Shown here: one piece after another, positions 1 through 7,481 of the stretch
How the letters are laid out: the number at the start of each line of letters is the position of its first letter
How positions within the stretch are numbered: the first letter of the stretch is position 1
Assembly (NCBI GenBank): GCA_021815905.1
Contig: JAKAZP010000044.1
Coordinates: 1-11,378, forward strand
Source: Pseudomonadota bacterium
Lineage (GTDB): Bacteria > Pseudomonadota > Gammaproteobacteria > Steroidobacterales > Steroidobacteraceae
Reading direction: 5' to 3'
Length of the DNA: 11,378 nucleotides
The notes under the pieces: model-generated
The model's database searches: none
What the model was told of the DNA's origin: nothing
Seen by the model: the letters and a program-made list of their open reading frames with translations, nothing else
Position numbers and translations under genes: made by a program

Positions 1-328
1 GCTGCTGCAGATGGCGAAGACGGCCGCCGCGCTCGCCCGGCTCGCCCAGGCGCATCTGCCTTTCATCTCCGTCATGACCGATCCGACGACCGGTGGCGTG
101 TCGGCGAGTCTCGCGATGCTCGGCGACCTCAATCTCGCCGAGCCGCGTGCCCTGATCGGCTTCGCCGGCCCGCGCGTCATCCAGCAGACCGTGCGCGAGA
201 CGCTGCCCGAGGGCTTCCAGCGCAGCGAGTTCCTGCTCGAGCACGGCGCGCTCGACATGATCGTCGACCGGCGCGACATGCGCGATCGCATCGCGTCGCT
301 GCTGAAGCTGCTGTTGAAGCAGAACTGA
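1..328 (+). CDS. accD: Acetyl-CoA carboxylase carboxyltransferase subunit beta, 3' end
   Basis: This is the C-terminal 108 residues of AccD; the start lies outside the window. AccD and AccA form the cytosolic carboxyltransferase that moves the carboxyl group from biotin-BCCP to acetyl-CoA, giving malonyl-CoA for fatty acid synthesis. The visible part contains the well-conserved crotonase-fold segment: a QMAKT start, then [11 protein letters not shown], the block [20 protein letters not shown], and the end segment [20 protein letters not shown], all closely matching E. coli AccD. The N-terminal zinc-ribbon is not visible. The reading frame opens at position 2 and stops with TGA at 326-328. folC follows after 20 bases, as in many gamma- and betaproteobacteria. 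The identification is secure. Confidence 0.97.
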   Translation, partial: LLQMAKTAAALARLAQAHLPFISVMTDPTTGGVSASLAMLGDLNLAEPRALIGFAGPRVIQQTVRETLPEGFQRSEFLLEHGALDMIVDRRDMRDRIASLLKLLLKQN

Positions 329-348
329 CCGCGCGCCCAGGAGCCGCC

Positions 349-1647
349 GTGAGCCGCACTCTCGGGCAATGGCTCGCGTTGCAGGAGGCGGCGCATCCGA
401 AAACGATCGACCTCGACCTCGCCCGGGTGGGCGCCGTCGCCCGGCGGCTCGGACTCGAGCGACCGCAGGCGGCGGTCATCACCGTCGGCGGCACGAACGG
501 CAAGGGCTCGACCGTTGCGCATCTGGAGGCGCTGCTGCTCGCGGCCGGGCGCACGGTCGGCCTGTTCACCTCGCCGCACTTCGTTCGCTACAACGAGCGC
601 ATCCGCGTGGATGGCGTCGAAGTCGACGACCCGGCGCTCATCGAGGCGTTCGAGCGCATCGAGGCGGCGCGGGCGGGCACCACGCTCACCTTCTTCGAAT
701 ACAACACCCTGGCGGCGCTCGCGATCTTCGCCCGCAGGGGGGTCGAGTTCGCGCTGCTCGAGGTCGGACTCGGCGGCCGCCTCGACGCCACCAATCTCAT
801 CGATGCGGACGTGGCGGTGCTCTGCTCCGTCGGGCTCGATCATCACGAGTACCTCGGAGAGACGGTCGAGGAGATCGGCGCGGAGAAGGCCGGAATATTC
901 CGCCGGGGCCGCGCGGCGGTCCTCGGCACCGCGGCGATGCCGGCGAGCGTGTACTCGGCCATCGAGCGTATCGGCGCCATGGCGGTGGTCGCCGAGCGGG
1001 ACTTCTCCTGGCGCATCGAGCCCGGCGGCCGCTGGAGCTATCGCGGCCGTGGAGTCACGCTCGCGGACCTGCCGCCCTCGGCGTTGACCGGTGGCGTGCA
1101 ATACCGCAACGCCGCCACGGCGCTCGCGGCGCTCGAGGCGCTCGGGGACGCGGGCGCGCCCGCCTCCGGACGCGGCCGGGTGGATCTCGATGAGCGCACC
1201 GTCGCCGCCGCGCTCGCGCGCGTGCGCCTCCCGGGGCGCTTCCAGGTCGTGCCGGGGCCCGTCGAGTGGATACTCGACATCGCCCACAATGCGCCCGCCG
1301 CGGAGGTGCTGGCCGGCGAGCTTCGCGCCCGGCCCTGCGCGGGCCGCACGCTGGCGGTGGCCGGCATTCTCGCCGACAAGGACGCTGCGGGGATCGCCTC
1401 GAGGCTCTCGCCCGTCATCGATGGTTGGGTGCTGTGCACGCTCGACGGCCCGCGCGGCCGCACCGCCGCCGAGCTCGCCGAGCGCCTCGGCTCGCTCGTG
1501 GCGAATCCTGCGCTCGCCTCCTCGGTGGCCGGGGGCTGCGCGGCGGCGCGCGCGATGGCGCAACCGGGCGACCGGGTGGTGGTGTTCGGCTCGTTCCATA
1601 CGGTCGGGCCGGCGCTCGAGTGGCTTGGGGTATACTCGAGCCGGTGA
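349..1647 (+). CDS. folC: Bifunctional dihydrofolate synthase / folylpolyglutamate synthase
   Basis: FolC is a cytosolic ATP-dependent ligase. It joins glutamate to dihydropteroate to make dihydrofolate, then adds further glutamates to reduced folates. The protein is 432 residues, against 422 in E. coli. It shows the Mur-ligase-type P-loop GGTNGKGST (residues 47-55), the TSPH segment (74-77), the block LEVGLGGRLDATN (137-149) and the SVGLDHHEYLG segment (160-170). A C-terminal Mur-ligase domain carries the WILDIAHNAPA motif. The start is GTG at 349, chosen because an AGGAG Shine-Dalgarno sequence (339-343) sits 5 bases upstream and the N-terminus fits the family. Its TGA stop overlaps the GTG start of dedD by 4 bases, which suggests coupled translation. 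Confidence 0.96.
   Translation: MSRTLGQWLALQEAAHPKTIDLDLARVGAVARRLGLERPQAAVITVGGTNGKGSTVAHLEALLLAAGRTVGLFTSPHFVRYNERIRVDGVEVDDPALIEAFERIEAARAGTTLTFFEYNTLAALAIFARRGVEFALLEVGLGGRLDATNLIDADVAVLCSVGLDHHEYLGETVEEIGAEKAGIFRRGRAAVLGTAAMPASVYSAIERIGAMAVVAERDFSWRIEPGGRWSYRGRGVTLADLPPSALTGGVQYRNAATALAALEALGDAGAPASGRGRVDLDERTVAAALARVRLPGRFQVVPGPVEWILDIAHNAPAAEVLAGELRARPCAGRTLAVAGILADKDAAGIASRLSPVIDGWVLCTLDGPRGRTAAELAERLGSLVANPALASSVAGGCAAARAMAQPGDRVVVFGSFHTVGPALEWLGVYSSR
1631..1636 (+). promoter_or_regulatory. Possible -10 element at the 3' end of folC
   Basis: The hexamer TATACT matches the sigma-70 -10 consensus at five of six positions and is rare in such GC-rich DNA. It ends 7 bases before the GTG start of dedD, so a transcript from it would begin at or next to the start codon, leaving almost no leader. 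No -35 hexamer is visible 17 bases upstream. It also encodes folC residues, so it may be chance. Confidence 0.25.
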
Positions 1648-2333
1648 AAGAGCGACTGACGGGCGCCATCATTCTGGTGGCGTTGATCGTGCTGTTGGTT
1701 CCGGAGCTGTTGACCGGTCCGGTGCGGGACACGGCCGCGCGCGAAGCCGCGGCTGCCGTGCTGGGCACGCCCGCCGCATCGGCCGCCGGCGCCTCCGGGG
1801 CGAGCCAGCCGCCATTACGAAGCTACACCCTCAGCCTCGCGCCCGCGGCCCGGGACGGTCCGGTCCCGCTCCCGCAGCCCCGACAGAGCGCCGCCTCGGC
1901 AGCGGTGCAAGCCGCCGCATCGCAGGCGGCGCACGGCATGGCGCCGCAGCCGGCGCCGATCACCGCGACGCCTGAGCCGCCACACACCGGGCAGGCCCCC
2001 GCGCCGGCAACGACGACGCGCCCTCCCGCCGAGGCGGCGCACTCGGAAACGGCGCCCGCGCGCTCCGCCCCGAAGCTTCGCAGTGCCGCTGCGCCCGCGG
2101 GCCGCTGGGTGGTCCAGGTCGGCAGCTTCTCGAGCCGCTCGAATGCGGATCGTCTCGCCGGGCAGCTGCACCGGCTGGGCTTTCGAGCCTACGTGTCCAG
2201 TGTGCGAGTCGGACGGCGGCTGCTGTGGCGGGTGCGCTCGGCGCCGGTGGCCAACCGCACCGCTGCGAGCCGGCTCGCCGCCCGGCTGCGTGCCCACGGG
2301 TACCGGGGCAGCGAGCTGCTGCCGATAAGGTGA
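1644..2333 (+). CDS. dedD: SPOR-domain cell-division protein, DedD-like
   Basis: This 229-residue protein has the DedD plan: a short cytoplasmic N-terminus (KERLTGA), one membrane segment at about residues 8-24 ending in the family-typical LVPELL, a long Ala/Pro/Gln/Ser-rich disordered linker (about 30-152), and a C-terminal SPOR domain (about 153-229) opening with WVVQVGSFSSRSNADRLAGQL. SPOR domains bind glycan strands lacking stem peptides at the division septum. In E. coli DedD is an inner-membrane division protein that supports septal peptidoglycan synthesis. The GTG start at 1644 overlaps the folC stop (GTGA); it is favoured because it puts the membrane segment directly at the N-terminus, whereas upstream codons in this frame lie inside folC. 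The linker is poorly conserved in this family. Confidence 0.9.
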   Translation: MKERLTGAIILVALIVLLVPELLTGPVRDTAAREAAAAVLGTPAASAAGASGASQPPLRSYTLSLAPAARDGPVPLPQPRQSAASAAVQAAASQAAHGMAPQPAPITATPEPPHTGQAPAPATTTRPPAEAAHSETAPARSAPKLRSAAAPAGRWVVQVGSFSSRSNADRLAGQLHRLGFRAYVSSVRVGRRLLWRVRSAPVANRTAASRLAARLRAHGYRGSELLPIR

Positions 2334-2365
2334 CGCGTTGCCGAGCGGCAGGCTGACCGCTCTTG

Positions 2366-2371
2366 TACAAT
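2366..2371 (+). promoter_or_regulatory. Possible -10 element upstream of cvpA
   Basis: TACAAT, five of six matches to the sigma-70 -10 consensus, lies in the 77-base dedD-cvpA gap, 39 bases before the cvpA ATG. TTGCCG at 2338-2343 resembles a -35 element but the 22-base spacing is too long. If real, it would give cvpA-purF its own promoter apart from accD-folC-dedD. The rest of the gap shows only a TGCCG/CGGCA inverted repeat with a 2-base spacer (2339-2350), too tight for a stable hairpin. Confidence 0.3.
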
Positions 2372-2410
2372 CCGCGCCGCTCGCACCTTGCATTCGTGCA
2401 TGCCGCCTCC

Positions 2411-2884
2411 ATGAACATAGCCGATTACGTGATGATCGCAGGCCTCGTGTTGTCGGCGATCGTCGGAGCGGCGCGTGGGTTCCTGCGCGAGGCGATTGCT
2501 CTTGGCACCTGGCTCGTGGCTCTGTTCGTGGCGTGGCACTTCTCGGATCTCATCGAGCCGCATCTCGGCGGCCTGCTCGCCGACTCTCACGTGCGGCCGT
2601 GGGCCGCGAGGGTGATCATCGTCGCGCTCATCCTGCTCGCCGGCGCCGGCATCGGAGCGATTCTCGGGCATTACGTGCGCCTCTCGATCTTCAGCGGCAC
2701 CGACCGCTTCCTCGGGCTCCTCTTCGGCGCGGCGCGCGGGGTGGTGCTGCTCGGAGTGTTCGTCATCCTGGCGCAGCTGCTGCGGCTCGACGGAGAGCTC
2801 TGGTGGCGTCATTCGATGCTGATTCCCTACGGACGGGTGGTGGCAAGAGGATTGCGGATACTCGCCGGAGCGGGACGGGCGTGA
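2411..2884 (+). CDS. cvpA: CvpA family membrane protein
   Basis: A 157-residue integral inner-membrane protein (E. coli CvpA is 162). It has about four hydrophobic segments, near residues 5-22, 30-46, 66-86 and 104-123, and the family signatures MNIADY at the start, GAARGFLREA (19-28) and TDRFLGLLFGAARG (97-110). CvpA was named for a role in colicin V production and is tied to envelope stress and bile resistance; its biochemical activity is unsettled. The ATG at 2411 is chosen because MNIADY matches the usual N-terminus. An in-frame GTG at 2396 and TTG at 2363 would add residues the family lacks. No clear Shine-Dalgarno is visible. purF follows after 8 bases, the standard cvpA-purF pairing. 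Confidence 0.92.
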   Translation: MNIADYVMIAGLVLSAIVGAARGFLREAIALGTWLVALFVAWHFSDLIEPHLGGLLADSHVRPWAARVIIVALILLAGAGIGAILGHYVRLSIFSGTDRFLGLLFGAARGVVLLGVFVILAQLLRLDGELWWRHSMLIPYGRVVARGLRILAGAGRA

Positions 2885-2892
2885 GGTAGCAC

Positions 2893-4401
2893 ATGTGCGG
2901 AATCACCGGGATCGTCGGAACGAGCGCCGTCAACCAGCGTCTTTATGACGCCTTGACGGTGCTGCAGCACCGCGGGCAGGACGCCGCGGGGATCGCGACC
3001 TACGGCGACGGCGAGCTCTGCGTGCGCAAGAGCGGCGGCCTGGTGCGGGACGTTTTCCAGCAGCACCACATGCTCGAGCTCAAGGGCAACGTCGGCATCG
3101 GTCACGTCCGCTATCCGACCGCCGGCTGCGACACCGCCTCGGAGGCGCAGCCCTTCTACGTCAACTCCCCCTACGGCATCTGTCTCGGCCACAACGGCAA
3201 TCTCACCAACGCCGTCGAGCTCGCCGAGGTGCTGATCCGCGAGGACCGCCGGCACCTCAACACGACTTCCGACTCCGAGGTGCTGCTCAACGTGTTCGCC
3301 TCGGAGCTGCAGCGCATCGGCACCCCGCGCGTGACCCCCGCGGACGTGTTCGCGGCGCTCAACGCGCTGTATCGCCGCTGCCGCGGCGGCTACGCGGTGG
3401 TCGCCATGATCGTCGGTCACGGAATCGTCGGCTTTCGCGATCCGCACGGCATCCGTCCCCTCGTGCTCGGCCAGCGCGACACCCCGCGCGGGCCGGAATG
3501 GATGCTCGCCTCCGAGAGCGTGGCGCTCGACATCCTGTCCTTCCGCCTCGTGCGCGACGTCGCGCCGGGGGAGGCCGTGCTCATCGACGAGTCAGGCAGG
3601 CTCCACTCGCATCAATGCGTCGCGAGCGTGCGGCACACGCCCTGCATCTTCGAGTACGTGTACTTCGCCCGGCCGGACTCGAAGATCGACAACATCTCGG
3701 TGTACCGCGCGCGCATGCGCATGGGCGATCGCCTGGCGGAGAAGATCCTGCGCGAGCGTCCCAACCACGACATCGACGTCGTCATCCCGATTCCCGATAC
3801 GAGCCGCACGAGCGCGCTGCAGCTCGCGCAGCGCCTGTCCCTGAAGTACCGCGAGGGGTTCATCAAGAACCGCTACATCGGCCGCACCTTCATCATGCCC
3901 GGTCAGGTGGAGCGCGAGCGCTCGGTGCGCCGCAAGCTGAATGCCATCGATCTGGAGTTCCGCGGCAAGAACGTGCTGCTGGTGGATGACTCGATCGTGC
4001 GCGGCACCACTTCCGCGCAGATCATCGAGCTCGCGCGCGAGGCGGGCGCGAGAAGGGTCTACTTCGCCTCCGCCGCGCCCCCGGTGCGCTTTCCCAACGT
4101 CTATGGGATCGACATGCCGGCGGCGCGCGAGCTGGTGGCGAGCGGGCGGCGCGTGGACGAGGTGGCGCGCCTGATCGGCGCGGACTGGCTCATCTATCAG
4201 GATCTCGAGGATCTCATCGCCGCCTGCCGGCACGAGGATGCCCGGGTGGGGGAATTCGACACGTCGTGCTTCTCGGGCGAGTACGTGACCGGGGACGTCA
4301 CGCCGGAGTATCTCGAGCGGCTGCAGCTCGAGCGCTCGGATGAAGCCAAGGCGTTGCGCGGGGAGCGGCGGAGCCTTCTCAAGGTGGTCCGCGGAAGCTG
4401 A
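2893..4401 (+). CDS. purF: Amidophosphoribosyltransferase
   Basis: PurF makes the first committed step of purine synthesis in the cytosol: PRPP plus glutamine gives 5-phosphoribosylamine, glutamate and pyrophosphate. The 502 residues (E. coli 505) align along their whole length. The N-terminal Ntn glutaminase domain has nucleophile Cys2 directly after Met1, so there is no propeptide, plus R73, N101-G102 (in HNGNLTN) and D127. The C-terminal phosphoribosyltransferase domain carries the PRPP-binding loop [11 protein letters not shown] (364-374), and [14 protein letters not shown] precedes it. Start ATG 2893 follows GAGGT (2883-2887), which overlaps the cvpA stop, so translation is probably coupled. 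The usual purF neighbour metZ, seen in Pseudomonas and Burkholderia, is absent; a glycerate kinase follows instead. Confidence 0.98.
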   Translation: MCGITGIVGTSAVNQRLYDALTVLQHRGQDAAGIATYGDGELCVRKSGGLVRDVFQQHHMLELKGNVGIGHVRYPTAGCDTASEAQPFYVNSPYGICLGHNGNLTNAVELAEVLIREDRRHLNTTSDSEVLLNVFASELQRIGTPRVTPADVFAALNALYRRCRGGYAVVAMIVGHGIVGFRDPHGIRPLVLGQRDTPRGPEWMLASESVALDILSFRLVRDVAPGEAVLIDESGRLHSHQCVASVRHTPCIFEYVYFARPDSKIDNISVYRARMRMGDRLAEKILRERPNHDIDVVIPIPDTSRTSALQLAQRLSLKYREGFIKNRYIGRTFIMPGQVERERSVRRKLNAIDLEFRGKNVLLVDDSIVRGTTSAQIIELAREAGARRVYFASAAPPVRFPNVYGIDMPAARELVASGRRVDEVARLIGADWLIYQDLEDLIAACRHEDARVGEFDTSCFSGEYVTGDVTPEYLERLQLERSDEAKALRGERRSLLKVVRGS

Positions 4402-4430
4402 CCGCCGGTGCGGCGGCGCCCGCTGAGCCC

Positions 4431-5612
4431 ATGATCGCCGCCGACAGCCGCCACGAGCTGCTGCTTGCGCTTCTGCGCGCGGGACTCGCGAGCGTCGAGG
4501 GACGGGGCCGTGTGCGTGAGGCCCTGGCGTCGGGCGCGGATGCCCTCGCCCGTCCGGTCTGGGCTGCCGCGATCGGCAAGGCCGCGGCCAGCATGGCGCT
4601 CGGCGCGCGCGATGTTCTCGGCGATTCGCTCGAGCGAGTGCTCCTCGTCACCAAGAGCGGCCACCTCGAGGGCGAGCTGCGCGCGCTCCGCGGTCTCGAG
4701 GTTCTCGAGAGCGCCCATCCGCTGCCCGATGAGCGGTCGCTCCGCGCCGGCGCGCGCCTCATCGACTGGGTGGATGCGTTGCCCGGGCACGCGACGCCGC
4801 TCTTTCTCGTCTCCGGCGGCGCTTCGAGCCTCGTGGAAGTGCTCGAGCCCGGAGTCACCCTTGCCGATCTCGTGCGCGTGTCGGTCGAGGGCCTCGCCCG
4901 GGGACTCGACATCGCGGCGCTCAACGCGGAGCGGGCGCGGCTCTCGCGCATCAAGGGTGGCAAGCTCGCCGCGCGAATGGCCGGCCGCCGGGGGCTGGCG
5001 CTGTTCCTCTCCGATGTGCCGAACGACGACCCCGCGGTCATCGGCTCGGGGATCCTCGCGCCCGCGCCTCCTGGGGCGGATGCCATCGAGCGCCGGGTCA
5101 TCGCCTCGGTCGATGTCGCCACCGAGGCGATCGCGGCGGTCGCGCGGCGCCGGGAGCTCACGGTGGAGCGGACGTCGCAGCGGTTCGCCGGCAGCGCTCC
5201 GCGGCTCGCCGCGCGCTTCACTCACGAGCTCGCGCTCGGCGGTGCCGAGGTCCGCGTGTGGGGAGGGGAGTCGACCGTCGAGCTGCCCCCCGCGTCCGGA
5301 CGTGGAGGGCGCAACCAGCATCTCGCGCTCGCCGCCGCGAAGCTGATCGCCGGCTACCCGGATCTGCTGCTGCTCGCGGCCGGCTCCGACGGCACGGATG
5401 GACCCACGGAAGATGCCGGCGGGCTCGTCGACGGGGAGACCTGCGGGCGCATCGTGCTCGCCGGGTTCGATCCGGACGAGTGTCTGCGGCGCGCGGATTC
5501 CGGTACGGCGCTCGCGGCGGCCGGAGCGCTCGTCAGCACCGGTCCGACCGGCACCAACGTCGCGGACCTGGTGATCGGGCTGAAGCTCGCGCCCGGGCGC
5601 CGGACTGCGTGA
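4431..5612 (+). CDS. Glycerate 2-kinase, GckA/TtuD (MOFRL) family
   Basis: Likely phosphorylates D-glycerate with ATP to 2-phosphoglycerate, feeding glyoxylate, serine or tartrate carbon into lower glycolysis. An N-terminal DUF4147 domain (about 1-235) shows AIGKAAASMALGA with K50, the loop SGGASSLVE (128-136), LSRIKGGKLA (171-180) and LFLSDVPNDDPAVIGSG (191-207). The C-terminal MOFRL domain (about 270-390) has GGRNQHLAL (292-300), GSDGTDGPTEDAGG (318-331) and STGPTGTNVADL (369-380). At 393 residues it is somewhat shorter than the usual 410-450, with no core motif missing. It starts 29 bases after purF, with ATG 4431 and no clear Shine-Dalgarno. No glyoxylate or tartrate partner gene (gcl, hyi, glxR, pyk) is beside it. 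Family assignment is strong; substrate and product are inferred from it. Confidence 0.92.
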   Translation: MIAADSRHELLLALLRAGLASVEGRGRVREALASGADALARPVWAAAIGKAAASMALGARDVLGDSLERVLLVTKSGHLEGELRALRGLEVLESAHPLPDERSLRAGARLIDWVDALPGHATPLFLVSGGASSLVEVLEPGVTLADLVRVSVEGLARGLDIAALNAERARLSRIKGGKLAARMAGRRGLALFLSDVPNDDPAVIGSGILAPAPPGADAIERRVIASVDVATEAIAAVARRRELTVERTSQRFAGSAPRLAARFTHELALGGAEVRVWGGESTVELPPASGRGGRNQHLALAAAKLIAGYPDLLLLAAGSDGTDGPTEDAGGLVDGETCGRIVLAGFDPDECLRRADSGTALAAAGALVSTGPTGTNVADLVIGLKLAPGRRTA

Positions 5613-5618
5613 TATAAG
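5613..5618 (+). promoter_or_regulatory. Possible -10 element directly before the kinase gene
   Basis: TATAAG follows the glycerate kinase TGA and lies 9 bases before the ATG at 5628. Initiation about 7 bases downstream would give a near-leaderless transcript, which fits the absence of any Shine-Dalgarno sequence before that ATG. No -35 hexamer is seen at the usual spacing, so an activator or another sigma factor would be needed. It may mark the start of the kinase-miaE-regulator-sensor chain. Confidence 0.35.
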
Positions 5619-5627
5619 CTCCCGCCC

Positions 5628-6878
5628 ATGCGGCTCCTCCTGATCGAAGAAGATGCCGAACGCTCCCGCGCCGTGCGCGAGCGGCTCGCGTCCTGGGAGT
5701 CGTCCTGCGAGCTCGTGGTGCGCAGCCCCGTGCGCGAGGGTCCGCTCGCGCCGGAGTTTCTCGCTCAGGGATTCGATGCGGTGCTGCTCGGAATCGCATG
5801 GCCCGGAGGCAAAGGGCTCGAGTGGCTGCGCCTGCTCGCGCGCCGCGCGGGCTTCGCGCCCCTCCTGCTGCTCACCGAACGCCGCGGCGATGCCGCGGCG
5901 CGCGAGGCGGCCACGCTCGGCGCCCGGGCGCTCGCCCTCGCCGAGCTCGAGGGGAGCGAGTTCGAGGAAGCCTTGAGAGCGGCCGAGCAGCGGCAGGGAT
6001 TTTCCCGCGCGCTCCGGCGCAGCGGCCCGGGCCGCGAGACGCAGTGCTTCAGCGGCGCGTTCGTGCGCGGCTATCGATGCGTGCGGCGCCTGTCCTCCGG
6101 GGCACTGTCGGACCTTTATCTCGCCGAGAGCGAGCAGGCCGGCGCGCTGCTCGCGCTCAAGGTCATCCGCGATCGGCACGTCGAGGGCGAGGCGCACGAT
6201 CCATTCGTCCGCTTCCTGCAGGAATACGAGATCGCGCAACGCGTGCGCCATCCGGGCATCGTGCGGGTATTCGATCTCGGAGTGAGCGACGAGCACGCCT
6301 GGCTCGTCATGGAGTATTTTCCCCGCGGTGATCTGCGCCGCCGCATCCGCGCAGGGTTGGCGCCGCGCCCGGCGCTGCGGGTCGCGGCGCAGATCGCGCG
6401 CGCGCTCGCGGCGCTGCACGCCGCGGGCGTGGTGCATCGAGACTTGAAGCCGGGCAATGTCATGCTGCGCGACCGCGGCGGCATCGCGCTCATCGACTTC
6501 GGGCTGTCCAAGGACGTGATGCTCGATCTCGGCAAGACCGAGTACGGGCTGATCTTCGGCACGCCGCACTACATGAGCCCGGAGCAGGGCCACGGGCAGG
6601 CCTCGAGTCCGCGGAGCGATCTCTACAGCCTCGGTGTCATCCTCTACGAGATGCTGACGGGCGCGAAGCCTTATCGGGCCGAGAACGCGATGTCGCTCAT
6701 CTACAAGCACCTCAAGGAGCCGCTGCCGCGACTTCCCGGCGCGCTCGAGTGGCTGCAGCCGCTGCTCGAGCGGCTGCTCGCCAAGCAGGCGGCGGATCGA
6801 TTCGACTCGGCCACCGCGGCCGCCGAGGCGCTCGAGCGCGCGTGGCACCGCATGACACGCGCGCGGGTGAGCGCGTGA
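5628..6878 (+). CDS. Hanks-type Ser/Thr protein kinase with N-terminal pseudo-receiver domain
   Basis: This 416-residue soluble protein fuses a receiver-like domain (about 1-120) to a complete eukaryotic-like kinase domain (about 149-405). In the receiver part the acidic pair E7-E8 and T83 remain, but in AVLLGIAWPG the residue at the phospho-acceptor position is Gly55, and the conserved Lys region reads ALALAELEG with no Lys, so Asp phosphorylation looks impossible. The kinase part has a reduced glycine loop (SSGALSDLY, 156-164), catalytic K178 in ALKVI, HRDLKPGN (270-277), DFG (290-292), and GTPHYMSPEQ (311-320). All catalytic residues are present, so it should be active. There is no membrane or PASTA segment, so it is cytosolic. 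Its stop overlaps the miaE start (GTGA). Substrate unknown. Confidence 0.9.
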   Translation: MRLLLIEEDAERSRAVRERLASWESSCELVVRSPVREGPLAPEFLAQGFDAVLLGIAWPGGKGLEWLRLLARRAGFAPLLLLTERRGDAAAREAATLGARALALAELEGSEFEEALRAAEQRQGFSRALRRSGPGRETQCFSGAFVRGYRCVRRLSSGALSDLYLAESEQAGALLALKVIRDRHVEGEAHDPFVRFLQEYEIAQRVRHPGIVRVFDLGVSDEHAWLVMEYFPRGDLRRRIRAGLAPRPALRVAAQIARALAALHAAGVVHRDLKPGNVMLRDRGGIALIDFGLSKDVMLDLGKTEYGLIFGTPHYMSPEQGHGQASSPRSDLYSLGVILYEMLTGAKPYRAENAMSLIYKHLKEPLPRLPGALEWLQPLLERLLAKQAADRFDSATAAAEALERAWHRMTRARVSA

Positions 6879-7474
6879 GCGCGACCGCCCCGCTGCTCGC
6901 GCCGACTCCGTCGGAGTGGGTCGAGGCGGCCGCCACGCTCTGGCGCGAGCTTCTCAACGATCATGCCAACTGCGAGAAGAAGGCGGCGTCCACGGCGCTC
7001 GCGCTGATGTTCACCTATCCGGAGGACCGGAGACTCGGAATCGCGCTCTCGCGGCTCGCGCGCGAGGAGCTGCGGCACTTCGAGCAGGTGCAGCGGCTCA
7101 TGACCGAGCTCGGCGTGCCGTTCGTGCGGCAGCGGCCCGGGCGCTATGCCGCGGGCCTGCGCACGCTCATGCGCACCAGCGATCCGGGTCGCAAGCTCGA
7201 TCTGCTGCTCGCGGGCGCGCTCATCGAGGCGCGCTCCTGCGAGCGCTTTGCGCTGCTCGCGGGGCGGCTGCCCGCGCCCATGGCCGCGCTCTACGAGCAG
7301 CTCACCCGCTCGGAGGCACGCCACTTCGAGCAGTATCTCGAGCTCGCACGAATCGAGGACGAGGCCGGCCTCGAGCAGCGGCTGTCCGTGCTCGCCGGGC
7401 GCGAGGCGCAGCTCGCCTGCGCTCCCGACACCGAGCTGCGCTTTCACTCCGGGCCGCCCGCGGCATCCGGCTGA
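6875..7474 (+). CDS. miaE: tRNA-(2-methylthio-N6-isopentenyl-adenosine) hydroxylase MiaE
   Basis: MiaE is a ferritin-like diiron monooxygenase that uses O2 to hydroxylate the isopentenyl group of ms2i6A37 in tRNAs reading UNN codons. The 199-residue protein matches the short Pseudomonas-type form (Salmonella MiaE is about 270). It shows LWRELLNDHANCEKKAAST (22-40) with E34, LAREELRHFEQV (61-72) with the ExxH pair E65/H68, a third helix with E118, and SEARHFEQYL (146-155) with E147/H150, so all six expected iron ligands are in place. The GTG at 6875 is chosen because it overlaps the kinase TGA as GTGA and gives the family-sized N-terminus; an upstream ATG at 6749 would add 42 residues from a shadow frame. 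miaA, miaB and other tRNA genes are not nearby. Confidence 0.94.
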   Translation: MSATAPLLAPTPSEWVEAAATLWRELLNDHANCEKKAASTALALMFTYPEDRRLGIALSRLAREELRHFEQVQRLMTELGVPFVRQRPGRYAAGLRTLMRTSDPGRKLDLLLAGALIEARSCERFALLAGRLPAPMAALYEQLTRSEARHFEQYLELARIEDEAGLEQRLSVLAGREAQLACAPDTELRFHSGPPAASG

Positions 7475-7481
7475 CAGATCG

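Noticed and set aside
369..1193. Long Arg/Ala-rich open frames inside folC on both strands
   Set aside because: Composition is typical of out-of-frame GC-rich DNA and the folC frame carries all family motifs.
4402..4416. CCGCC/GGCGG inverted repeat after purF as a terminator
   Set aside because: Only 5 pairs around a 5-base loop with no T-run; the gap is 29 bases and purF is likely co-transcribed with the next gene.
4197..6848. An 883-codon open frame on the minus strand across the end of purF, the glycerate kinase and the Ser/Thr kinase
   Set aside because: Its codons are exact reverse complements of the sense codons in the glycerate kinase and Ser/Thr kinase, which share the same frame. 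It stays open only because those genes avoid TTA, CTA and TCA, as expected at high GC. The product is an Arg/Glu/Ala-rich string with no recognisable domain, opposite well-identified genes.
6749..6874. ATG at 6749 as an extended start for miaE
   Set aside because: It would add 42 low-complexity residues overlapping the kinase C-terminus; the GTG at 6875 gives the family-sized protein and a GTGA overlap.
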